This document shows positions 1-8,456 of a stretch of 64,000 bases of DNA, one piece after another; the first letter of the stretch is position 1; every line of letters starts with the position of its first letter. The DNA is taken from the NCBI RefSeq assembly GCF_019351405.1, contig NZ_JAHWZX010000002.1:186001-250000 (forward strand). The letters run 5' to 3'. The notes below the pieces were generated by a model that ran no database searches, was not told where the DNA came from, and saw nothing but the letters and a program-made list of their open reading frames with translations. A program made the translations under genes and the position numbers. The stretch comes from Stakelama flava (GTDB taxonomy: Bacteria > Pseudomonadota > Alphaproteobacteria > Sphingomonadales > Sphingomonadaceae).

Positions 1-107
1 GGACGCGGCACTGGCCTGAACCGGCACGGCACGGGAAACGGCCAGAGGGAACGGAAAGCGTCGCCGCCGGTTGGCATCTCACCCGTGATTTTTCCAAGGA
101 TATCAGC

Positions 108-482
108 ATGACCGACACACTTCCCCCGCTTGCACGAGAGCTCGGCTTCGAGCGCGGGATGAAGTGCTGGTTCCGCGACCTGCCCGACGATGTGCGAAAG
201 GCGATCGCGCCCGAAAAAGCGGGAATGGAAGAACTCGCCGCCCCATCCGCGGGAATCGAGGGCGCATTGATCTTTGTCGAAAGCCGCGAAACGCTCGACA
301 AGGAACTGGGCGCGTTTCACGAACTGCTCGACACCAATGGTTTTGTCTGGGTCGCCTACGGCAAGGAACTGAGCGAATCGGACGTGCTCGACGCCGCATC
401 GCCGTGCGATATGGTACATGCGGGCGGCGTGACGCTTGCCGGTGGCCGCGCGATCAAGCTGGCGCACCGCCCTGGCCACTGA
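108..482 (+). CDS. Small cytosolic protein, DUF3052-like
   Basis: A 124-residue soluble protein without signal peptide or membrane segment. The order of elements (an N-terminal GFERGMKCWF strand, an acidic middle, a GALIFVESRETLDKEL strand-helix, then GFVWVAYGKE) resembles DUF3052-type proteins, whose function is unknown; this match is by eye only. The ATG is preceded by a purine-rich AAGGATA about 8 nt upstream. Bases 1-19 may hold the last codons and TGA stop of a preceding gene on the same strand, but too little is visible to annotate it. The product is acidic overall and its codons are GC-rich at third positions like the neighbours, so it looks like a real gene of unassigned role. Confidence 0.6.
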   Translation: MTDTLPPLARELGFERGMKCWFRDLPDDVRKAIAPEKAGMEELAAPSAGIEGALIFVESRETLDKELGAFHELLDTNGFVWVAYGKELSESDVLDAASPCDMVHAGGVTLAGGRAIKLAHRPGH

Positions 483-566
483 TCGCCCTACGCAAACGGA
501 CTTGTCGTGCAGTGTCATCCCGCATTAGTGTGTTGATTATATATAACACCTAAAGGGGGAGTCGGG

Positions 567-1844
567 GTGGCAACCACCGGAACGGATCGGATCGTCACGC
601 TGGACATTATCCGCGGGGTCGCGGTGATGGGCATACTGACAATGAACATCGCCGCATTCGGCCTGATCGAACCGGCCTATCTCAACCCCCTCGCGCAGCC
701 CGGCGCCGACGGGGGCGATATCGCCGTGTATCTGATCAACTTCCTGTTTTTCGACGGGAAGATGCGGGGGTTGTTCTCCTTCCTGTTCGGCGCATCGATG
801 CTGATGGTGATCCTGCGCGCCAAGGCAGGCGGCAACAGCGCGATCCGCACCCATTATGCCCGCATGGTGTGGCTGCTGGTGTTCGGCCTGATCCATTTAT
901 GGCTGATGTGGTGGGGCGACATACTGACGTTGTACGCGCTGGTCGGGATGATCGCCTGGTTCTTCCGCACCCAGCCGCCCCACAAACTGATCGCTGGCGC
1001 AATTGCGCTTATGGTCGCGCAATTCGCGCTGATGCTGCTGCTTCCCTTCGGAATCTTTATGATGCAGCTTGCCTCGCATCAGCCCGATGCGGGCGAACAG
1101 GTCCATCAGGCGCTGACGCAATTCCGGCACGGGTTCGGCATCCCCGAACGCGAATGGTCGATGGCGCAGATCGCACTGTACCGATCGGGCTATGGCGCGA
1201 TCCTCAACCACAGAATGGAAACCGCATTTTCCGGCCCGGTAAATTCGCTGATCTTCTCCGGCGCCGAAACGCTTGCCTATATGATGCTTGGCATGGCGTG
1301 CCTGAAATCCGGTTTCCTGTCCGGAGAAGCGCCGCGCGCGACCTATCGCAAATGGGTGCTGATCGGATTCGGAGTGGGCCTTCCCGTCTATGCACTGCTT
1401 GCCGCCCTGCTGCTGCTGACCGGTTTTACCCCGCTGGCGGTTGCCGCTATCGTCATGACGGCGACCGTTCCGGTCCGTCCGCTGATGATCATGGGCTGGG
1501 CGGCGCTGATCATCCTTGCGATTCCGCGCACCGGCGCGCTGTCGCGGCGTATCGCGGCGGCCGGACGCATGGCCTTTTCCAATTATCTCGGGACCAGCCT
1601 GCTGTGCACCTTTCTGTTCTACGGCTATGGGACGGGCTGGTACGGTATGCTCGACCGCGCGCAATTATATCTTGTCGTCTTCGCGGTGTGGGCGATCATC
1701 CTGCTCTGGTCCGAACCATGGCTCCGCCATTTTCGATATGGCCCGCTCGAATGGTTGTGGCGATGCTGTGCGCGCGGCAAACTTCAGCCGCTTCGCGGCA
1801 GCGCGCTGGCCCCGCCAGCTAATATTGCGACCCACCCGCAATAA
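567..1844 (+). CDS. DUF418 / YeiB-family integral membrane protein
   Basis: A 425-residue polytopic inner-membrane protein. The N-terminus has the family signature (RIVTLDIIRGVAVMGILTMN) followed by about ten hydrophobic segments and a C-terminal DUF418-like region with SNYLGTSLLCTFLFYGYG and SEPWLRHFRYGPLEWLWR. Members are widespread and of unknown function; some have been suggested to be transporters. Translation starts at a GTG six bases after GGGGGA at 555-560, the best ribosome site here. Between the previous gene and this start there is an imperfect GTGTT/AACAC inverted repeat (530-549) that could be a promoter or operator. The stop codon lies inside the palindrome ahead of bfd. Confidence 0.85.
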   Translation: MATTGTDRIVTLDIIRGVAVMGILTMNIAAFGLIEPAYLNPLAQPGADGGDIAVYLINFLFFDGKMRGLFSFLFGASMLMVILRAKAGGNSAIRTHYARMVWLLVFGLIHLWLMWWGDILTLYALVGMIAWFFRTQPPHKLIAGAIALMVAQFALMLLLPFGIFMMQLASHQPDAGEQVHQALTQFRHGFGIPEREWSMAQIALYRSGYGAILNHRMETAFSGPVNSLIFSGAETLAYMMLGMACLKSGFLSGEAPRATYRKWVLIGFGVGLPVYALLAALLLLTGFTPLAVAAIVMTATVPVRPLMIMGWAALIILAIPRTGALSRRIAAAGRMAFSNYLGTSLLCTFLFYGYGTGWYGMLDRAQLYLVVFAVWAIILLWSEPWLRHFRYGPLEWLWRCCARGKLQPLRGSALAPPANIATHPQ

Positions 1845-1851
1845 TTATTGC
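1838..1851. promoter_or_regulatory. 14-bp perfect palindrome, candidate iron-responsive operator
   Basis: GCAATAATTATTGC is a perfect AT-rich palindrome 55 bases upstream of bfd and overlapping the stop codon of the preceding gene. Its form (inverted ATAAT-type half-sites) is what Fur-family regulators bind, and it sits at promoter distance from an iron-storage pair. Binding is inferred only. Confidence 0.5.
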
Positions 1852-1906
1852 AACTCGCTATCAATATCCCTATCCCGGCTCCCAGCAGCTTGGGAGACAG
1901 ACACCG

Positions 1907-2077
1907 ATGGTCGTTTGCGTGTGCAATGCAATTCGGGAAAAAGACGTCCGCGCCGCCGCCCGTGCCGGCGCCACCAGCGCCTGCCAGGCGTATCGTGCGG
2001 TGGGGTGCCAGGCCAAATGCGGTCAATGCGTTCCCTTTGCCCGCGCGATCATCGCTGAAGAACGCACCGCCGCCTGA
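1907..2077 (+). CDS. bfd: Bacterioferritin-associated ferredoxin (2Fe-2S)
   Basis: A 56-residue protein, MVVCVCNAIREKDV..., too short for usual ORF cut-offs. Cysteines 4, 6, 38 and 41 give the C-x-C...C-x2-C pattern of BFD-type [2Fe-2S] proteins, with two further cysteines (26 and 34). Bfd passes electrons to bacterioferritin to reduce and release stored ferric iron. The gene directly precedes bfr on the same strand, which strongly supports the call. The ATG follows GGGAGA about 9 nt upstream. A palindromic operator candidate lies just upstream, consistent with iron control of the pair. Confidence 0.9.
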   Translation: MVVCVCNAIREKDVRAAARAGATSACQAYRAVGCQAKCGQCVPFARAIIAEERTAA

Positions 2078-2151
2078 ACGCTGAATCGGCCGACCTTGCG
2101 CCCCCTGCCCCGCTCGCTTAAGCGATAGGGCAAATCGTTAAGGAGAAAGCG

Positions 2152-2637
2152 ATGAAGGGTGACGAGCGCGTCATCGAATTCCTGAATTCGGTCCTCAAGA
2201 ACGAGTTGACCGCGGTCAACCAATATTGGTTGCACTATCGCACGCTCGACCATTGGGGTGTGAAGCGGCTGGCCGCGTTCGAACGGCACGAATCGATCGA
2301 CGAGATGAAGCACGCCGACTGGTTGGCGGAGCGCATCCTTTTTCTCGACGGGCTTCCCAATTTCCAGCTTCTCGGTCGGCTTCGCATCGGCGAAAGCGTC
2401 GAGGAGATAATCAAGGCTGATCTGGCGCTGGAGATGGAGGCGATCGCGGTGCTCCGCGATGCCATCGAATATTGCGAAACGGTGCGCGACTATGTCAGCC
2501 GCGATCTGTTCCGGCGAATTCTCGACAGCGAGGAAGAGCATGTCGACACGCTGGAACGCCAGTTCGAAATGATCGAGCGCATGGGACTGGAAAATTATAT
2601 TCAGCTAAACGCGAAATCCGAAGACGAAATCGAATAA
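2152..2637 (+). CDS. bfr: Bacterioferritin
   Basis: A 161-residue ferritin-like protein of normal length, beginning MKGDERVIEFLNSVLKNELT. Four-helix-bundle ferroxidase residues are visible: E18 in LKNELTAVNQY, E51 and H54 in IDEMKHADW, E94, and the E127/H130 pair in DSEEEHVDTLE. The methionine in the IDEMKHADW segment fits the haem ligand position of bacterioferritins. It oxidises and stores iron in a 24-subunit cytosolic shell. It is 74 bases downstream of bfd with an excellent AAGGAGA ribosome site, and may be cotranscribed with it. Confidence 0.95.
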   Translation: MKGDERVIEFLNSVLKNELTAVNQYWLHYRTLDHWGVKRLAAFERHESIDEMKHADWLAERILFLDGLPNFQLLGRLRIGESVEEIIKADLALEMEAIAVLRDAIEYCETVRDYVSRDLFRRILDSEEEHVDTLERQFEMIERMGLENYIQLNAKSEDEIE

Positions 2638-2649
2638 CCACCGCCCCCT

Positions 2650-3072
2650 TCAGATTGAGGGCGCGACGCGCCGGCCGAACCCCGGCCTGCGCGTCATCAG
2701 CGGACTGGCCGCGCTTTCCAGCGTTTCGAGCGTCGCCCGGAAAACCGAACGCAGCCGGGCGATATGTTCGATCGCCTCACTGGGGTCGTCATGCTGTTCA
2801 ACGCATTCGCGGCCGATCATCTCGATCGTTTCGGCAAGGTCGGCCAGCAATTCCGCACCCAACTGACGCGCTTCGCCTTTCAGCGTATGCGCCGGCAATA
2901 CCAGCGCCGCCGCGTTCAGTGTGCCCCCTGCCTCTTCGATCCGGATCAGCGATTTTTCGCCGTCTTCACGAAAATAGCCGACAATGCGGACGAAATTGGC
3001 GCCCAACTCGCTGCGCGCCTGCTCAAAGGCCGCGCGATCGAGCAGTTCGTCTTCCTGATACGCCCCCTGCAT
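2650..3072 (-). CDS. Hpt domain phosphotransfer protein
   Basis: A 140-residue soluble helical protein. The segment LPAHTLKGEARQLGAELLADL carries the HPt signature H-x2-KG with His62 as the likely phosphoacceptor, followed by helix pairs typical of Hpt four-helix bundles. Such proteins relay phosphate between response regulators and histidine kinases. No kinase or receiver is encoded nearby, so partners must be elsewhere. The chosen ATG has GAGGA eight bases upstream; longer readings of the same frame have no ribosome site. It converges on bfr with a gap of 12 bases. Confidence 0.8.
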   Translation of the reverse strand: MQGAYQEDELLDRAAFEQARSELGANFVRIVGYFREDGEKSLIRIEEAGGTLNAAALVLPAHTLKGEARQLGAELLADLAETIEMIGRECVEQHDDPSEAIEHIARLRSVFRATLETLESAASPLMTRRPGFGRRVAPSI

Positions 3073-3193
3073 GTTCGCTTTCCTCACACACCCAGCCAAG
3101 TCACCGGCTAATAAATCCGCGTTCGTAAACAGAAGATTTAAAGCGACGCGCATACCCCGGATAGACGCGATCGGGGCGTCCCTGGCGGAGGCC

Positions 3194-4723
3194 TTAGGCG
3201 CGCATGTTTCCGGTTTCGATGAAGCGCTGGTGCCAGGACAACGCTTCGCCGGGGAGCGATGGCGATTGCTGGCCATAGGAATGCATGCGCGCCCGGTCGA
3301 AATAATCGCGCAGCGCGTCGCGATACTCGGGATGCACGCAATTGGCGATGATGACATCCGCCCGTTTCCTGGGGCTAAGACCGCGCAAATCGGCCAGCCC
3401 CTGTTCGGTCACGATCACCTGCACATCCTGGGTGATGTGATCGACATGGCTTGCCTGCGGCACGATGGCGGAGATCGCACCGTTCTTCGCGATCGAGGGC
3501 GTCATGAAGATCGACACATAGGCGTTGCGCGCGAAATCGCCCGATCCGCCAATACCGTTCTGGATACGCGATCCCATGATGTGCGTCGAATTGACGTTGC
3601 CATAGATATCCGCCTCGATCAGCCCGTTCATGGCGATGCAGCCCAGACGGCGGACCAGTTCGGGATGGTTGCTGATCTCCTGCGGCCGCAAGATCAAACG
3701 ATCGTGGAAAAACGCCATATTATCATTGATATGCGCGGCCTTGTCCGGGCTTAACGAAAAGGCGGTGGCCGACGCCATGCGCAGTTTCCCCGCCTCCAGC
3801 AGGTCGATCATCCCGTCCTGCACCACTTCGGTATAAGCGGTCATATTATCGAACGGACTGTCGATCAGGCCCGACAGCACGGCATTGGCGATGTTGCCGA
3901 CGCCCGATTGAACGGGCAGCAGCGACGCCGGCAACCGGCCCTTCGCCACTTCATGCCGGAAAAATTCCAGCAGGTGTCCGGCGATAGCATTCGCACAAGC
4001 ATCGGGCGGCGCGAACGGAAGGTTGCGATCGGGCGAATCGGTTTCGACGATCGCAACGATCTTTTCGGGGTCGCATCGCAGCGTCGGCTCACCAATCCGG
4101 TCGTCGGGCCGTACCAGCGGAATGGGAACGCGGTGGGGCGGCAGCGCGGTGCCGTAATAGATGTCGTGCATCCCTTCCAGCGCTTCGTTCTGCCAGCGAT
4201 TGACTTCCAATATCACGCGATCCGCGCGATCGAGCCAGGTCTTGTTGTTGCCGACCGAAGAGGAGGGGATCAGCGCGCCGTCCGGCCGGATACCGCTGAT
4301 CTCGATCACAGCAATGTCGAGCTTGCCCAGAAAGCCCTGCCACGCCATCGGCGCGACCTGGCTGAGGTGCATGTCGAGATATTCCATCGTACCGCGATTG
4401 ATTTTCTCGCGTGCGATCGGATCGGAATTATAGGGCAGCCGCAATTCTATTCCGTCTGCCTTGGCCAGCGCACCGTCCAGTTCCGGGCCGGTCGACGCGC
4501 CGGTCCAGACGCGCACGTGAAACGGCGTTCCTTCCGCATGCGCTGCTTCGATCCGCCGGGCAAGCGCCAGCGGCACCGCCTTGGGATAACCTGATCCGGT
4601 AAAACCACTCATGCCTAGCGTGTCGCCCGAACGGATCATCGCCGCGGCATCGTCCGCCGACATAATTTTCGCCGCAAGCTTCGCATTCGCGACCCGAGAA
4701 GAACCGCTAACCATGTCCTGCAT
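3194..4723 (-). CDS. Acetyl-CoA hydrolase / succinyl-CoA:acetate CoA-transferase family
   Basis: A protein of about 509 residues in the family I CoA-transferase/acetyl-CoA hydrolase group. Visible landmarks are GMSGFTGSGYPKAVPLAL near the N-terminus, the glycine loop LLPVQSGVGNIANAVLSGL, the TEVVQDGMIDLL segment whose Glu is the expected CoA-thioester nucleophile, and the C-terminal VTEQGLADLRGLSPRKRA. It exchanges CoA between acetate and succinate or related acids. The ATG used is followed by QDMVSGSS and preceded by GAGGG; an alternative ATG lies three codons downstream. Family length is about 500 residues, so the gene is intact. Precise substrate is not resolvable. Confidence 0.85.
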   Translation of the reverse strand: MQDMVSGSSRVANAKLAAKIMSADDAAAMIRSGDTLGMSGFTGSGYPKAVPLALARRIEAAHAEGTPFHVRVWTGASTGPELDGALAKADGIELRLPYNSDPIAREKINRGTMEYLDMHLSQVAPMAWQGFLGKLDIAVIEISGIRPDGALIPSSSVGNNKTWLDRADRVILEVNRWQNEALEGMHDIYYGTALPPHRVPIPLVRPDDRIGEPTLRCDPEKIVAIVETDSPDRNLPFAPPDACANAIAGHLLEFFRHEVAKGRLPASLLPVQSGVGNIANAVLSGLIDSPFDNMTAYTEVVQDGMIDLLEAGKLRMASATAFSLSPDKAAHINDNMAFFHDRLILRPQEISNHPELVRRLGCIAMNGLIEADIYGNVNSTHIMGSRIQNGIGGSGDFARNAYVSIFMTPSIAKNGAISAIVPQASHVDHITQDVQVIVTEQGLADLRGLSPRKRADVIIANCVHPEYRDALRDYFDRARMHSYGQQSPSLPGEALSWHQRFIETGNMRA

Positions 4724-4843
4724 TCCCAAACCCTCACATCCCTGCGCCACTACCATGCCCGACAGCAAAGCATCGGACCATCAGGGATGTACCGGAAGGA
4801 CGGGCCCGACATGCAGGCGCAGACAGCCAAGGATTAAACGAAC

Positions 4844-4918
4844 TGGCTGGGGCGGCAGGATTCGAACCTGCGCATGGCGGCACCAAAAGCCGCTGCCTTA
4901 CCGCTTGGCTACGCCCCA
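4844..4918 (-). tRNA. tRNA-Gln (anticodon TTG)
   Basis: Seventy-five bases fold as a cloverleaf on the minus strand: acceptor stem TGGGGCG with CGCCCCA, anticodon loop CTTTTGG giving TTG, T-arm GCAGG-TTCGAAT-CCTGC, discriminator G and an encoded CCA (bases 4844-4846). Confidence 0.95.
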
Positions 4919-4972
4919 GCATCGCTTGGAAGCGACGCCCTTAGCATCGCTTTGCCGATTCTGGAAAGCCCT

Positions 4973-6070
4973 TCAGAACAGCCTTTTTACCCAGTCGTGC
5001 GGATCGGGTGCCTCGCCGCGCTGAATCGCGACCAGCCGGTCGCGCATTCGCTGCGTAATTTGGCCCGTGCCGCCGCTGCCGATCTGAAAATCGCCGGCGG
5101 TGGATTTGACGGTGCCGACCGGCGTCACCACCGCCGCGGTGCCGCAGGCAAAGCTTTCGACCAGCTTTCCGCTGTCCGCATCGGCGCGCCACTGATCGAT
5201 GCCATACCCTTCCTCACGTACGGTAATGCCGTCGTCGCGCAGCAGGGTTAGGATCGAATCCCGGGTGATGCCGGGAAGGATCGTGCCTTTCAGCGGCGGG
5301 GTGACCACCGATCCGTCTTCGAACACGAAGAACAGGTTCATGCCGCCCAGTTCCTCGACCCATTTATGTTCGGCGGCATCAAGGAAGACCACCTGGTCGC
5401 AGCCGCGTTCGATCGCTTCGGCCTGCGCGACCAGGCTGGCGGCGTAGTTGCCGCCGCATTTGGCCGCGCCGGTGCCCCCCGGTGCGGCGCGGGTGTAATC
5501 GTCCGACACCCAGATGCTGATCGCCTTCGCCCCGCCCTTGAAATATGCGCCCACCGACGATGCGATGACCATGTAGAGATATTCCTTCGCCGGACGGACG
5601 CCGAGGAACGTCTCGCTGGCGAACATGAAGGGGCGCAGGTACAGCGCGCCGCCGTCCATATGCGGAATCCATTCGCGATCGATTTCGACCAGCCGCTCGA
5701 CCGATTCGAGGAAAAGGCTTTCGGGCAGTTCGGGCATCGCCATGCGCGCGGCCGATTGACGAAAGCGCCGCGCATTCTGATCCGGCCGGAACAGGGCGGT
5801 ACCGCCATCACCCAGCCGGTACGCCTTCATCCCTTCAAAGATTTCCTGCGCATAGTGCAGGACCGCGGCAGCAGGATCCATCGTCAGCGGTTCTCGCGCC
5901 TGGATCCGCGCATCGTGCCAGCCCGTCCCCTCGGTATAGCGGATGACCGCCATATGGTCGGTGAAAACCTTGCCAAACCCCGGATCGGCAATCCGCTCGG
6001 TCCGCTCGCTCGCCGGGACGGGCGCGCCATGTTCGCGGATGTCGAAGGATAGCGTCGCCTCGGCGTTCAT
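4973..6070 (-). CDS. ilvE: Branched-chain amino acid aminotransferase
   Basis: A 365-residue fold-type IV PLP aminotransferase, the long IlvE form. Landmarks: FTDHMAVIRYTEGTGWHDARI, EIFEGMKAYR, LYLRPFMFASETFLGVRP, GAAKCGGNYAASLVAQAEA containing the PLP lysine, VEELGGMNLFFVFEDGSVVTPPL, and FACGTAAVVTPVG. It interconverts Leu, Ile and Val with their 2-oxo acids. The start used is the ATG of MNAEATLSFD, with GAGGA nine bases upstream. It is divergent from a MarR-type regulator with 73 bases between starts, so the regulator may control it. Intact. Confidence 0.95.
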   Translation of the reverse strand: MNAEATLSFDIREHGAPVPASERTERIADPGFGKVFTDHMAVIRYTEGTGWHDARIQAREPLTMDPAAAVLHYAQEIFEGMKAYRLGDGGTALFRPDQNARRFRQSAARMAMPELPESLFLESVERLVEIDREWIPHMDGGALYLRPFMFASETFLGVRPAKEYLYMVIASSVGAYFKGGAKAISIWVSDDYTRAAPGGTGAAKCGGNYAASLVAQAEAIERGCDQVVFLDAAEHKWVEELGGMNLFFVFEDGSVVTPPLKGTILPGITRDSILTLLRDDGITVREEGYGIDQWRADADSGKLVESFACGTAAVVTPVGTVKSTAGDFQIGSGGTGQITQRMRDRLVAIQRGEAPDPHDWVKRLF

Positions 6071-6143
6071 GCGGGATTCCTCAAAGCAAAGGTCACGCCG
6101 CGCGACAAGCCGTTCGGCGCCTGGTTGCGGTGGGGTAGAGCCG

Positions 6144-6671
6144 ATGGCAAAGACGGTCAACATGGCCGTACAGTCCCCTTCGGAGCCGTCGCGCACCGCA
6201 TCGCCGCTGTTCCTGCGCGAGCCCGAAATCCGGCGCGGCATCGAACTGATGCTGCTGGGATATAATCACCTCACCCATGCGCTCGACACGATTCTGGCTG
6301 ACGCGAGTCTGGGCCGCGCGCATCACCGCGCGCTGTATTTCATCGCGCGCCGCCCGGACCTGACCGTGGGCGAACTGCTTGGCCTGCTCGCCATCACCAA
6401 ACAATCGCTCGGCCGTGTGCTGACCGACCTTGGTGAGCGCGGGTTGGTAGAGACGCGGCCCGGCACGCGGGACAGGCGGCAAAAGCTGCTTCGACTGACC
6501 GAAGCGGGAAAAATGCTCGAAGCGCGGTTGTTCGAGGCGCTGCGCGAAAGGCTCTCAGCCGCTTATTCGCAGGCTGGACAGGGCGCAGTCGGCGGTTTCT
6601 GGGCAGTGCTCGAAGGACTGGTGCCCGAAACGGAGCGCGACCGCGCAGCCGCGCTCCATCGATCGGATTGA
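6144..6671 (+). CDS. MarR-family transcriptional regulator
   Basis: A 175-residue winged-helix protein. The DNA-binding region reads GRAHHRALYFIARRPDLTVGELLGLLAI, then TKQSLGRVLTDLGERGLVE and the wing RPGTRDRRQKLLRLTEAGK, which is the MarR pattern. It probably binds the ilvE intergenic region as a dimer; the ligand is unknown. The ATG of MAKTVN follows GGGGTAGAG; another ATG six codons later is possible. It converges on proC with a single base between the two stops. Confidence 0.85.
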   Translation: MAKTVNMAVQSPSEPSRTASPLFLREPEIRRGIELMLLGYNHLTHALDTILADASLGRAHHRALYFIARRPDLTVGELLGLLAITKQSLGRVLTDLGERGLVETRPGTRDRRQKLLRLTEAGKMLEARLFEALRERLSAAYSQAGQGAVGGFWAVLEGLVPETERDRAAALHRSD

Positions 6672-6672
6672 T

Positions 6673-7491
6673 TCACTCCCCGCGCGCCGCAGCGGCAAGT
6701 TCCTGATTGCGATCGCGCGACGCGGTGAGCGTCTTCACCATCAGTTTCTTCAGCGAATCGGCATCGTCGAGCACATTCATGCCCTCACGCGTGGAACCGC
6801 CGGGGCTTGCGACACGATCGGCCAGAACGCCCGGTGTCTCTTCCGCCTCCGCCGCCATTTGCGACGCACCGTCGACTGTGGCGGTCGCAAGCCGAAGCGC
6901 CTGATCCTTCGGCAACCCGACGGCAGCACCGGCCTCTGCAAAGGCGTCGATGAAGCGGAATACGAACCCCGGCCCGCAGCCCGACAGCGCGGTTCCGGCA
7001 TCGAACAGCGATTCATCCTCGATCCATTCGACCAGACCCAGCGACTGCATCAGCGCGTCGGCCGCCTTTCCTGCGCCGCTGTCGGGTTCGGCACCGTTCA
7101 GAAGCACCACGCCCTTGCCCAGCCCGACCGGCAGGTTGGGCATCACCCGGACCACCGCGCCTGCATCAAAGCGTTTGGAAATCGCCGCAACCTCAACCCC
7201 AGCAAGGATCGAGAGCAGCAGCTTCACGCCCTTTACGCGCGGAGCAAGGCCCTTTGCCACATCGTCCAGCATCTGCGGCTTGACGCCCAGCATCAGCGCG
7301 TCGGGCATGCCGTCTTCCGGCGGGGTCTTCAAATGGCGAACACCATCGGGGATCTGCGGCTCGCCCGGATCGATGACCGTCACCTGATCCGGAGAGACGT
7401 CGCCGCTCTCCACCCACTGGCGCAGCATCGCGCCCGCCATGTTGCCGCAGCCGATAAGCCAGATCGTATTGGGAATGTCGCTGTTGCTCAT
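6673..7491 (-). CDS. proC: Pyrroline-5-carboxylate reductase
   Basis: A 272-residue NAD(P)H-dependent reductase that makes L-proline from pyrroline-5-carboxylate. The N-terminal Rossmann motif is WLIGCGNMAGAML, and the C-terminal dimer domain contains ALSGCGPGFVFRFIDAF and the ProC signature VASPGGSTREGMNVLDD. Length is typical. The ATG overlaps the stop of the upstream YbjN gene by four bases (ATGA), which implies translational coupling in one transcript. Confidence 0.95.
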   Translation of the reverse strand: MSNSDIPNTIWLIGCGNMAGAMLRQWVESGDVSPDQVTVIDPGEPQIPDGVRHLKTPPEDGMPDALMLGVKPQMLDDVAKGLAPRVKGVKLLLSILAGVEVAAISKRFDAGAVVRVMPNLPVGLGKGVVLLNGAEPDSGAGKAADALMQSLGLVEWIEDESLFDAGTALSGCGPGFVFRFIDAFAEAGAAVGLPKDQALRLATATVDGASQMAAEAEETPGVLADRVASPGGSTREGMNVLDDADSLKKLMVKTLTASRDRNQELAAAARGE

Positions 7492-7994
7492 GCCTCTCCT
7501 TGCGTGTCGATTAGTGCCGATGCGATCGCTTCGGCCGGTGTCTTTCCGCCCCACAGGACGAACTGGAACACCGGGTAATAGCGTTCGCACTCATCAATGG
7601 CCGACTCCACCAGCAGTTCCGCCTGCGGCAGCGTCAGCGTCGCGGCTTCGCCAGCGCCGATCATCGCGGCGTGACGGAAAAGCAGGATGCCGCTTTGCGA
7701 CCAGAGTTCGAAATGGCCGATCCACATCTGTTCGTTGATCAGGCCCAGCGCCTCATACACGCTTGGCCGCCGATCCTCGGCGACGCGCACATCGGGAAAG
7801 GCCAGGAACTGAAGGACCGCATCCTCCTCCCGCCAGATTGCGCGCAGCTCATATTCGGTCCAGCTGCCCTTCACCCGGGCGACGATTTCATCTTCCTCGC
7901 GACGATACACCCAGCCATGTGCAGAAAAATAGCTTTCCAGCATATCGATCGGCTCGGCGGCATCGTCGTGATCGAATTCGGCTTCGTCCAGCAT
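7488..7994 (-). CDS. YbjN domain-containing protein
   Basis: A 168-residue acidic cytosolic protein with a YbjN fold pattern: N-terminal DMLESYFSAHGWVYRREEDEIVARVKG, central WREEDAVLQFLAFPDVRV and a helical C-terminus. YbjN proteins resemble type III secretion chaperones structurally; in alphaproteobacteria they commonly precede proC, as here. ATG and GTG starts are adjacent (7994 and 7997), with AGGA upstream serving either. Its stop overlaps proC. Function unproven. Confidence 0.85.
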   Translation of the reverse strand: MLDEAEFDHDDAAEPIDMLESYFSAHGWVYRREEDEIVARVKGSWTEYELRAIWREEDAVLQFLAFPDVRVAEDRRPSVYEALGLINEQMWIGHFELWSQSGILLFRHAAMIGAGEAATLTLPQAELLVESAIDECERYYPVFQFVLWGGKTPAEAIASALIDTQGEA

Positions 7995-8170
7995 CACCTC
8001 GTTCCTAGCTACGAACGCATCGGTTCGTCATTGCGGATCGCTGCACCATGCGAAGAGTGCGCGAATGTCGGTCGGCTCGCAACCGATTTCGCGCCCGACG
8101 CTGCCAATGCAGGAAGGCCGGCACAAGCATAGCATGGCCGGCCCATTCGAAAAGTTGTGGAAAACCTGCG

Positions 8171-8443
8171 TCAGATCGGGGTGGAGGCGCCACCCTTCGC
8201 TTTCAGCGCGGCTTCCAGTTCGTCGACACGCTTTTTCAGCGCGTCTGCGTCGTCACGCGCGGCGGCCGCCATCTGCTTCACCGCGTCGAATTCTTCACGA
8301 CTGACAAAGTCCAGGCCACCCATAAATTCCCTGGCGCGATCGCGCACCGCCTGTTCGCCCTCGCGCGCCATGCCGGCGAAAGTGCCTGCCGCGCCGTTCA
8401 CGAACTTCACGAAATCGTCGAATACCCGGTTTTCGGATTGCAT
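8171..8443 (-). CDS. ubiK: Accessory factor UbiK family protein
   Basis: A 90-residue protein with an amphipathic N-terminal helix (NRVFDDFVKFVNGAAGTFAGM) and a C-terminal coiled coil containing FVSREEFDAVKQMAAAARDD and LKKRVDELEAAL, the hallmark of the UbiK/YqiC (BMFP) family. UbiK assists ubiquinone biosynthesis by bridging Ubi proteins and membrane lipid. Start ATG has GGGAGAC upstream. It lies 13 bases downstream of the TspO gene on the same strand, likely one transcript. The 176 bases between it and the YbjN gene hold no clear gene. Confidence 0.85.
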   Translation of the reverse strand: MQSENRVFDDFVKFVNGAAGTFAGMAREGEQAVRDRAREFMGGLDFVSREEFDAVKQMAAAARDDADALKKRVDELEAALKAKGGASTPI

Positions 8444-8456
8444 TGCTTGTCTCCCG

